64,000 nucleotides of DNA from assembly GCF_963678975.1 (NCBI RefSeq), contig NC_089274.1, forward strand, positions 18,927,633-18,991,632, in the 5' to 3' direction. Below, in pieces: positions 12,901 through 64,000 of the stretch; within the stretch, counting starts at the first letter, position 1, and each line of letters begins with the position of its first letter. The notes under the pieces were generated by a model, which did not search any database, was not told the origin of the DNA, and was given only the letters and a program-made list of their open reading frames with translations. This DNA comes from Dysidea avara (Eukaryota; Porifera; Demospongiae; Dictyoceratida; Dysideidae). Made by a program: the position numbers and the translations under genes.

Positions 12901-14155
12901 ATACCATGCATACATACATTACGCCGGAGCTAGAGGGTGACAATACCTGTACATATAGCATGACAGAATTATATGAAAAGTATGACATTTCAAAAAACCA
13001 GCCATTCAGATGCTACTCACAACCAGTTTAACCGTTGAAACTTACAAATACATTTTGGCCATTTCTACAGTTGAAAAATCACTTGTTTACAAATAACCTC
13101 AAATTCACATTTCATTATTGATACATTTGATATCAAGAAGAGAACATTTATGGGCTTAATTTATCTAACCAATACTGCTATATACTGACACAAATTTATC
13201 TTCAATAATTGTTTTGTAACCTTATTAAACAATCATGATGAATGAAGTCATTTTTTTGTGAATTGAAAATCATGAACAGAAGTGACCATTGTCTATTATA
13301 CTGTATAACACTATAGTACACTATAGCTATGCCATGAAACATAACATTTGACTTGCATGGGCTGCAAGCTGTACTAGCTATGTTACACAGGAATCCATTT
13401 CACTGTCGGTATGTAATATTAACTCACTGGCTCCATTGTTAATAAGGTAATGGATGATTGATAGCCTCTTGTAGCAGACAGCATAATGGAGCATATTGTA
13501 GCCTTCATCTTCAGTAGCTAGATCAATGAGGTAGTCACAAGAGTGCTTCTTCGTGGTCCTCAAAATTTCTTTGACTCTTTGTAAATCTCCATTGATAGCC
13601 GCCTAAATTGGAACACGCACATAACTATGAATTAATAATGCTTGCTACTTGCATGGTGTGTGTAAAGAGAATAGCTAGCTACTTTGCTATGTAACAAGTT
13701 TTGACTCATTGCGGCTTCCTGATCTATGACCAGTTCAGCTGCATAAATGTACTAGTGGAGCTCATACACAAAAGGCATGCAGAGTTGAACCTGCACTCAA
13801 AGTGATTAGCTATCACAAGCCTGAATTAAACAAGGAAGCTGGCAGGGTGAACTGAAGCCATGCTCCAAGGATGCATGGCATAATCACTTAGCTAATTAAT
13901 AGTGGCTACTCTGCATGGCCAGGTTTTGGCATACTAGCTATGTACTTTCTTTGCAAATAGCTAGCTACTTACTTTTGCACCATCTAGTTGAACTATTTCA
14001 GCGAGCTCGTATAGTACTTCTTGTTCTGCGGAAAAGCCGTGGAAAGGAAGATGAGAGGGTGATTTAAATCCGTCCAAGCTAATAATACTCTGGTTTCTCA
14101 GAGACTGATCCAGAAGAGTATGCGGAACAAGATTTCCACTTGTTGTTCTGTCCAT
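977..14155 (-). CDS. TRPA-like ankyrin-repeat cation channel, gene 1 (short S1-S2 loop)
   Basis: Seventeen exons on the minus strand: 14155-13973, 13602-13428, 7330-6553, 5746-5536, 5470-5378, 5310-5213, 4588-4403, 3675-3561, 3505-3366, 3110-3004, 2956-2691, 2630-2429, 2379-1973, 1921-1712, 1655-1587, 1524-1303, 1249-977. They join in phase into 1244 residues. An in-frame stop lies just upstream of the ATG. Ankyrin repeats fill about residues 75-690 (motifs such as TPLMLAI, PLHFACA, ALHLACLNGH). S1 is near 809-836, S2 859-880, S3 893-911, S4 922-940, S5 963-985, the pore loop near 1000-1018 with filter-like SSGEMEY, and S6 1036-1063 ending LNLLIGLAVGDT. A charged coiled coil follows 1155. The pre-S1 stretch HPVTHELLSYKW, the S5 motif ALPFYML and the S6 end place it in the TRPA family by recalled family features. 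The S1-S2 loop is only about 25 residues. It probably acts as a plasma-membrane cation channel; ligand and gating are unknown. Confidence 0.9.
2380..2428 (-). other. phase-1 intron in the S1-S2 loop of gene 1
   Basis: This 49-bp GT-AG intron splits a Glu codon after its first base, between the S1 exon and the S2 exon. Genes 2 and 3 have an intron of the same phase at the same place, but carry extra exons there. It marks the site where TSP1 and Ig modules sit in the paralogues. Confidence 0.8.
3676..4402. repeat. gene 1 intron with a decayed R1-family fragment
   Basis: Inside this 727-bp intron, about 3700-3930 contains the motif ACTGACTGACTAACTGATGCC followed by text similar to the minus-strand R1 copy near 62310-62410. 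The rest shows no genes. This is an old, truncated copy of the dispersed repeat R1 in minus orientation. Confidence 0.5.
4589..5212. other. gene 1 intron, nothing recognised
   Basis: An intron of 624 bp. It has a short CA run near 5159-5174 and a small direct repeat of the type GAGACACGTAGT near 5185-5206. I see no gene or mobile element. Confidence 0.5.
5747..6552. other. gene 1 intron, nothing recognised
   Basis: An intron of 806 bp between two ankyrin exons, AT-rich. I see no coding signal, repeat family or RNA gene in it. Confidence 0.5.
7480..8562. repeat. degenerate TTTTAG / TTATAG simple repeat in the first large gene 1 intron
   Basis: Runs of six-base words (TTTTAG, TTATAG, TTACAG, TTCTAG) fill 7480-7915 and recur at 8330-8562, separated by unique sequence. 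A further piece of the same type follows at 11605-11640, after the composite repeat. That suggests the composite element inserted into a once longer array. Confidence 0.75.
8564..8892. repeat. long inverted repeat (foldback), copy A
   Basis: Two arms of about 155 bp are near-perfect reverse complements around a spacer of about 20 bp. The left arm begins ATCTAATCCAAAACAGCC and the right arm ends with its reverse complement. The same foldback occurs at 52497-52827 and, more diverged, at 63341-63604. A one-sided remnant lies near 23530-23660. Confidence 0.85.
8990..10730. repeat. 31-bp tandem minisatellite, about 50 or more units
   Basis: The unit has the form GTAGCTGAACTCTCTACA followed by a variable GGGTGATTTGTTT-type half. 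Units vary at fixed positions (GGGTGACTT, AGGTAACTTC, GGGCAATTT). Blocks of several units recur in the same order (for example 9130-9420 and 9660-9960), so there is a higher-order repeat. Units abut without unique spacers. Confidence 0.85.
11596..13427. other. remainder of the large gene 1 intron
   Basis: After a short TTTTAG-type piece (to about 11640), this is mainly AT-rich unique sequence. Small local duplications occur near 12845-12910, where a GGTTTTGCTATACCA-type word is repeated. The open frames here are short, lack family features and are not flanked by convincing splice sites. Confidence 0.5.
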
Positions 14156-15447
14156 GTCGGTATGAGTGCTCTCGTACTGCCGTAGACTGTGAACATTGAG
14201 TTATATAAGTAGGATGGTGTTCCGTTACCGCAAATTTACATTTCCTTCATTGTTAGGATTGGTGTCTATTCTAAGTGCACGTGAGCCTATGTAGGCTTGG
14301 TGAACTATTAAGGCTAGCCAAAAAAAATCTATAGCAAGCCTAAGCAGCTATGCATACTGAATCATACTATATATGCAGTATGCAAGGAATTCTATGAACC
14401 GTACAGTTGTGTGTACATAGCTATATATAGCTAGTTTATCTCAGCTGCATGCCCTGGTGAATTATTGTTGCTAGTACAACAGCAAAATATTATATAACAC
14501 TTTAATATTCTTGGTCCATGCAACTTTAAAGTGGCTGTACCAAATAATAGTTAATTATTGATGTCATTACCAGTTAAGTCTAGCTGCTTGCATGTAGTTT
14601 TACAAGGTCAAGTCATCTGCAGCTGATCATTTGCTCCAGGCTTAGTGGTTTGACTCCAGTCTCTGCAAATAGTTTGGAACAGTGTGGTGATGGTCCCATA
14701 TTAACAAATACCATTTATGATTGTTTGCTAATTTCAAAGTAATAGAAGCCCATACATTCTAATTGACCACCACCAATTAGCAGCTTCATGTTTTGACCAC
14801 TTAACACCATATAGTCAGAAATCTATATAGTAGGTTTGTTGATGTCAACAGCAGCTACATAGCTACACTAACATACTGAATTAATACAACGTTTATAGAA
14901 ATGGGGTGGAAGTAAAATTGTAAAGCACACCAGCATATGGCATTGTATACAAGTTGTTGTGTGTCATGCACAAGTCAACTAGCTAGTTGAATATTCTCAC
15001 AAAACAAATATTTACTGCTACTAAAGCTGTGCACATAAAATTAAAGCACTACACACAGAGGATTAAGATAATTACAATGCTACGCACTTCATACTACTAC
15101 TAGTGCACAGAGTGGTAAGCATGGTACACATTTAATTCTGCACGACTAGAATATGCTTCACACAGTGATTACTGCTATTGTGTTCCTTGGTGCAGACATG
15201 CTTTTTAAAACCAATCCAGACTCTTCATAGCTGCGTGGTGTTTTTGCCTGACTGGTTCAAAAACAGGCACAATTCATACTCTTAATTGCTATGAGTATTG
15301 ACAGCAACAGATTATCTACATTCGGTTGCAGGTAAGATAACTACAACATGTATTGCACTACAACCTTTCACCGTATGTGTATATAGACAACAACTATATT
15401 CAGCAATACAATAGTCATATATTAGATAAATTATCATAGCTTCCATT
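14156..15447. other. intergenic region between gene 1 and gene 2
   Basis: These 1292 bp lie between the start codon of gene 1 and the stop codon of gene 2. They must hold the gene 1 promoter and the gene 2 poly(A) region. I recognise no other gene, repeat family or RNA. Confidence 0.5.
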
Positions 15448-18400
15448 TCATAAATGTTCAGTGTTCTTCCTGTCTATATGTGGAAGACTCAGTGCATCAG
15501 TTTGACTAACAATAGACTGTCTACCATTTATGGACATTTTAAGAGCATCATCAATTGACATTCTGCTTGCAGCAAGCGTATCATTATTTCTTGTACTAAA
15601 ATTGTATTCTTTTGTTTCATTGTCATATTGTAGCAACGGAATTTGAGAAATATTTTTTTTAGTTGATTGGATTAAATTTTCCAGAACTTGCATCTTATCC
15701 ATGAACCCCTTCTCTAACTCATCCATCTGCTTCACAACAGTTTCTTTAAGTTCCTTTAATGGATCTTTAGTAGAATTCTACAATAAGCGACAACATAGAA
15801 TGGTAGCTATTTACTCCATGTGTATAGTGGTATATTTCAGTGATTCAACCTGACTTAAATGGCATGGACTTCTTGCCAGCATAGGGCTTTATACTAAATG
15901 CTATCCCAATGGGGACATGTAAGTGACGTAGCGCAGAGAAAACTCTACAACGGATAGCCAAAACCAAAGGGGTAGCTTGATAAATGGCACCAGTATGCTT
16001 ACGTGTGTAGGTGACAGCCTAGCAGATCTAGTAGCAATACAAAAATACTTCCCTATATATACTCACATACCTGCAAAGTGTTGAAAATTGTTTGAAGTTC
16101 TTTGTCATCTTTTAAACTGGAAAGCAATTTTTTTTGCCGGTTGTACCAATTTCTTGTGATAAAAGAATATCTACCACCTGCTGCAAGAGTATAGGTCTTC
16201 ATCTTTTTCTTACAAAACTTCCTTAACACTGGTGCACTATCTTCAACCTCCAACGCCAATTGTACCTGTCAATAATTGTCAGCACTATAGTTATATGATT
16301 TATTTACTATGCATTTCTAGAACCTGGAGACCCAGCCTGATCAACGTAGCTCTTGCTCTTTCAGAAGCTGTGTCTCCTACAGCCAAACCAACCTGTATGC
16401 AGAGAACGAGTAATATAATTTTGTTCATATATTATATAAACTATACCAGTAAGTTGTTGAACAGCACTGGCATCATTATGATAAACACTATCCACAGGAA
16501 GTAAGCCGCTCCAGGGAAGTGTAGAGTTGGCAGTGGTGCTCCATTGTTATTATCAAAATTATCAACAGTATTTAGGAATAATGTGTCAAACTCAAATTCA
16601 CCGGTGGTCATGACCAGAGTTTTCACAAAAGCTCTACCAGGTGTAGAAAATGGTGTTAACTTATCCTGCAACATAATGTGCACTTTAATACCATTTGTTA
16701 ACTACTACACTATGACATACCGGCCTCACTAACAACATGTAAAATGGAAGAGCAAATGATAGAATTAGTAGAGCTGGTATGATGGCTAATGTCGCAAATG
16801 TGTACACAATGTTTAACAAGATATTGATGGGAATTCCAGTAAAGGGTAACCGTTTTAAAAACATCAGCAAGTCTGTCCATGCTAAGAAGAGAGAAATAGC
16901 CCCCACTTGCCACACCCCAGAAGTTGTACAGAAACAGTCACCTCTGTGGTGCCCTAAGCAAAATATAATTGTTAAAACAAACAGTGGAATCTCCACAAGG
17001 TTCTCCAAGTCATGAAAGTATAGGAATTTTCGTCTCCATATTTGCAGCAGTTCAAGCAGCAGTTGAACAATGGAAGACAACAAAATGATGTAGTTTACTA
17101 TATCCAGCGTACGATACTCTTGACTACTCAATCCTGCATGTGTACACACACACACACACACATAGCCATCTGGTTAATAACACGACATCACAACATACCA
17201 TAATCTTCACATTCTTCAACACTCCTTGAGTGTGTATTTATTGGAGCACTTTTACAAGCTGAATAACAACAAAATAACTGATTGATTCTATTATCTGAAG
17301 TTAACTTACTGTTGCAGTCAAAGTGAGTTTGATTAGCATCAACTCCTGTGCATGCATTATAGTCACTCAACAACACTACAAACTAAATACCTATTTCTTC
17401 TTCCATTTCTATTGTAGTATTGAAACTGTATGTATCATTTTCTGCTCCATTGCAAGTAAAATTATTATCACAAACAGTTTTTTCAGTGTTCTCTCCCTGG
17501 CAGAAACGTCCACCAAGCAATGGGGTAGGATTGTTGCACTCTCTAGTGCGAACCCGTGTGAAGACATTGTCATTGCATTTAACTGTACAGCACGACCATT
17601 CACTCCACTGACTCCAGCATCCATCAACTGCAAAGAAGATACTAACCAAGTACAGCATGCAATAACTGTACCTCTGCAAACTGGACCATTAGGTAGAGGT
17701 GTTACAAAAATCAGTGAAGTAAAAAGAGCAAGGAAAATAACATAGAACACAAGATTTAAGAAAAAGGATGGAGCACCAAAAGTCCGCCATTTATGATCTA
17801 GCAGACTACCCACTACTGGGTGTGTTAAGAGCCTTGTTCTCTGGTGTATCACCTGTAATATACACCATAAGTTATGATATCTATTACTCATAACTATATA
17901 GTACCATTAGCATTAAAGGATGATTTTTTATGGTGTAAGAAGCAGGACCCCATGGTTTATTGTCATCATCTTCATAAAATTCTGTATAGAAAACAGGATT
18001 CACAAAGGATGTATCCACTGCTGTTGCTGGCTTGATGAAAACATTAATTAACTTGTCAAAAAAGCTAGGGTTAGGTGGATCCTGAAAGTCATCCAAGTAT
18101 TCAAACAAGTAAGTTATTGCATTGCTCTCATTGTCTCCTTCTTTGTGCTGTTCCTCAATGATACACTGATACAACACTACCTCAGCAACATCTGTGATCA
18201 TATTATAGCAATATGACAGTTATTTAGTAATTATACCTGGCATATACTTGATAAGCAATCTCATTGGTGTTGTCTCATCATGGGTTGTGCAGAACCTCAT
18301 CAACCTTTGCCAGTACCGGCTAGTAACTAATGCCATAACTACTTCCCTTTACAGTAATAACGGTGTAATAGATTTAATAGATAAATGCACTTATATTACT

Positions 18401-20700
18401 TGTGCTTATTAAGGATAGCTTCAATCAAACAGTTGTGGCCATTATCATTGTTAATGGCAACATTCACACCATGATCTAGCAAGACCTTTACCACTTGGAC
18501 ATGCCCATTCTTACAGGCTAACATTAGAGGTGTGCTCTGTCAGAAATATAACTGACAGTGTACAGTCACTTGGGAAGGCACAAACCTGCAGAGTACATTT
18601 GTTACAGCCACCATCAGTGGATACATCTCTGCTCAGCAAATATCTCACAACTTCATGGTGTCCAAAATTTGCAGCGGTTGACAAAGGAGTACCCAACACT
18701 CCATTGCTGTATGTAAGTTATGCCAACATAGGATATATTTACAATCAACTGTATGCCAACTTTGCTTCTGGATCTGCTCTAGTGTTCTCCATTAAGAATT
18801 TCACAATCTTTAGGTGACCTTTCAGACATGCCGTGTGAAGTGGAGTATTACAATTGAAATCTTCAGCTGCTACAAGTGCATTGCTCTGTATCAACCTTTG
18901 GACACAGCTACAAGAAATTATGTCAATCAAACATGAATTAATGCTTCCACTAACTCAATATTTCCATACTCAGTAGCAACATGCAGTGGTGTATATCCAA
19001 ACTTGTTGTATGCACTGGTAAATATTTCACCATAGGAAGTAGGAAGCACAACCTGTATATGGGAATAGTACTATGTTGTGGTTAATATCACCTTACAGAC
19101 AAGCACGTTGCTGTCGGAGATTTAGCAGTGGCATGTACTAAACTATTTTCATGCTCATCAAGCAAAGTTAAATTTATTGAATGGTTTGTGTTGTAAGCAT
19201 CAGTCAGTACCTAAATAAATAAAAAAATCATGATCTGAATACAACGTGACTGGTTGGGTTAACCTCAAGTAATTCGGTGTGTTCATTTTCAATGGCCCAT
19301 TCGAGAACAGTTTTACCATGTCTTGCATGAGTGTAAATTTCACACCCACATTCTACAAACATTCTTATCACTTCCTTGTGTTTAGCAGCTATTGACACCA
19401 TAAAAGGTGTTAAATCACTGCTGTTTCTAGCTTCCATATCAGCTCCTCTGTATATATTTAAATAGTAAAATAAATTCTTAAGTAAAATTACTTGTTTAAC
19501 CTCTCAATAAATAAGAATGCTAGATCTTTGTGACCAATTGCTGCAACAATATGGAGAGGCTGGTCTCTGCTACGGTTCTTGCCGTGCAGCAGGGACTGGT
19601 CTTGGTCAATTATCAGATTACCAATCTCAGGGTCAGTGTGTGCAGTGAACAAATGCAACAGGTTATTGCCTTGGTTATTGCGAGCATGCAAATTAGATTT
19701 CAACAGGAGCAACAATTCCACCACTTCTTTTGAACAATAAGTGGACTGCACGGCCACCATTAATGGGGAATTGCCATCCCCATCACAATCATTGATCAAC
19801 TTTTTGATGTGATAGTGCTCATGACTCAACAACAACCTTAAGATTTCACTATCCCCATACTTGCATGCAGTAAAGATTGGAGTGTGACCACTTCTGTTCT
19901 TCAAGATTACTGAGGCATTACAAGCTAGCAAAATAGGAATTGCTTGCTTAAGATGTTTAGCACAAGCCACATGAAGAGCAGTATCACCATCTTGGTTTGT
20001 CAAATGAATGTTTGTTTGGTTTCTCTCCGCTAGCATTTTGATGAGATCAAGGTGGTTATTCTTGCAGGCTAACATCAGTGCTGAATCCCCAGCAGCATTC
20101 TGAGCATTAACATCAGCACCTGTTGCATAGAATAACACATTGGACACCATGAAAGACTTGTAGGCTTCAGTGGCGTTTACCTTGTTCCAGCAATATTTCA
20201 ATGACTTTCAGGTGCGTAGGATTGCTGAGGAGTTTATGTGAGACAGAAATATCCAGAGGATCAAGGAAGACATTATAGTACATAATAGCAAGGTGTAATG
20301 GAGTATACAGACCGTCATCATCTGTAGTACAGTCACAATCTGACACAAGAAAAAGATTATCATACACAAATGTACATGTGTATGTACCATACCTGCTTTA
20401 CTGTTTAACAACAATTCTACCATCGGTAGGTGCTTGTGCACTACTGAATAGTGAAGCATATTGTAACCAAAACTGTTCTTAGTATCAAGTAAGTGTGATG
20501 GACCATTATCCTCTTCATAATAATACACCCTGGCAATTAGTTCTAAAACCAAGTCCATATCCCCCATGACAGCAGCCTGCGATCCATGCATAAACCAATA
20601 CTACTGGTATAATACTATTTACTACTACCTTAGTGCCATCTACAATTATGGCATTACTCAAAACCTGAAAGAAGTAGTCTTTGTGAAAATGAGCTGCCAT
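15448..20700 (-). CDS. TRPA-like ankyrin-repeat channel with a TSP1 domain in the S1-S2 loop, gene 2
   Basis: Twenty-one exons: 20700-20629, 20576-20393, 20339-20181, 20119-19492, 19447-19264, 19210-19097, 19052-18955, 18907-18761, 18706-18586, 18536-18400, 18346-18237, 18191-17905, 17852-17672, 17627-17391, 17345-17310, 17258-17199, 17133-16721, 16665-16447, 16392-16324, 16265-16071, 15777-15448. All junctions are in phase and give 1326 residues. Ankyrin repeats cover about 25-640. S1 lies near 771-798, a TSP1 module near 808-865, S2-S5 about 928-1055, a pore loop with TTGEFEF near 1075-1085, S6 1108-1134 ending NLLVGLAVGDT, and a coiled coil after 1218. Three N-glycosylation sequons (NFT, NDT, NTT) after the TSP1 core fit an extracellular location. 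The 18907-18761 exon uses a donor inside CAAAGTTGG, chosen because the longer frame meets a stop; that junction is the weakest. Confidence 0.9.
17199..17258 (-). other. two-cysteine mini-exon before S2 of gene 2
   Basis: A 60-bp phase 1-1 exon encoding a C-x14-C segment directly before the S2 exon. Gene 3 has a 57-bp counterpart at 24691-24747 with exactly 14 residues between its two cysteines. Gene 1 has none. Probably a disulfide-closed stalk between the inserted domains and the membrane; this is inference. Confidence 0.7.
17391..17627 (-). other. TSP1-domain exon of gene 2 (phase 1-1)
   Basis: This 237-bp exon encodes the motif GCWSQWSEWSCC, then VRTRECNNPTP and FCQGENTEKTVC, the tryptophan ladder and cysteine order of a thrombospondin type 1 repeat. 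It starts and ends in phase 1, so it can be gained or lost without shifting the frame. It is followed by a 36-bp exon and a 60-bp exon, also phase 1-1. The intron to the 36-bp exon would be 45 bp long. Confidence 0.88.
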
Positions 20701-20909
20701 CTCTTACTAGGTTTAGCTTAGCAACAAAACTAATCTTTTCACACTTTATAAATGTAAACATTATAGGTGTTAATATAAATAATTATCACTTGTACAAACT
20801 ACCAAAAATATACATGCTAGCTGCTATTTCACACAGAGAGGTTTCAATACATAGTCAGCCATATATACTATACAGCAACAGCTAATTATTCTACATTCTT
20901 ATATAAAGG
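20701..20909. other. short intergenic gap between gene 2 and gene 3
   Basis: Only 209 bp separate the gene 2 start codon from the gene 3 stop codon. This must hold the gene 3 3' end and the gene 2 promoter. I see no clear TATA box or poly(A) hexamer that I would assign. Confidence 0.6.

Positions 20910-64000
<43,091 letters not shown>

Noticed and set aside
17361-17396. A splice from the TSP1 exon to the frame starting VLLSDYNACTG
   Set aside because: It would need an intron of 15-24 bp; the CACAG acceptor near 17346 gives a 45-bp intron and keeps the frame.

Overview
The window is repeat-rich, AT-rich animal DNA. Its genes have many small exons with canonical GT-AG introns, many of them only about 45-75 bp. 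The three main genes, the DIRS-type retrotransposon, the pogo-type transposase and the HIRAN fragment fit an early-branching invertebrate, most likely a sponge. That placement is inference; nothing in the window is diagnostic of a species.

Three TRPA-type ion-channel genes lie head to tail on the minus strand and are the backbone of the window. Gene 1 (977-14155) and gene 2 (15448-20700) are complete. Gene 3 (20910 to beyond 64000) runs off the right edge with its 5' end missing. I assembled 17, 21 and 16 coding exons by hand; every junction is GT-AG and in phase, giving 1244, 1326 and at least 967 residues. Each has an ankyrin-repeat N terminus, a TRPA-like pre-S1 segment, six membrane segments with a pore loop, the conserved NLL-(I/V)-GLAVGDT end of S6, and a C-terminal coiled coil.

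The three channels differ mainly in the extracellular S1-S2 loop. In gene 1 it is short. In gene 2 it carries a thrombospondin type 1 (TSP1) domain. In gene 3 it carries a TSP1 domain followed by an immunoglobulin-like domain. All inserted exons are symmetrical phase 1-1 exons placed at the one phase-1 intron that gene 1 also has, the classical signature of exon shuffling of extracellular modules. This is the most striking feature of the window.

The rest is intron and intergenic DNA filled with mobile elements. Gene 1 has a 6.1 kb intron (7331-13427) with a TTTTAG-type simple repeat interrupted by a 3 kb composite repeat: foldback, 31-bp minisatellite, conserved body and terminal hairpin. Gene 3 has a 16.5 kb intron (34102-50555) containing a decayed DIRS-like tyrosine-recombinase retrotransposon with inverted termini and an internal complementary region, several foldback elements up to 1.1 kb, a nearly intact pogo-like transposase gene on the plus strand, and a HIRAN-domain fragment cut off by another copy of the composite repeat. 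Other gene 3 introns hold copies of a dispersed repeat (called R1 here) in which GGCA microsatellites have expanded at one fixed position, terminal-inverted-repeat elements with visible target duplications, a nested insertion with its empty site elsewhere in the window, and a tRNA-like SINE head.

The channel genes presumably act as separate but related cation channels with different extracellular sensing or adhesion modules. The transposase and retrotransposon genes are passengers.
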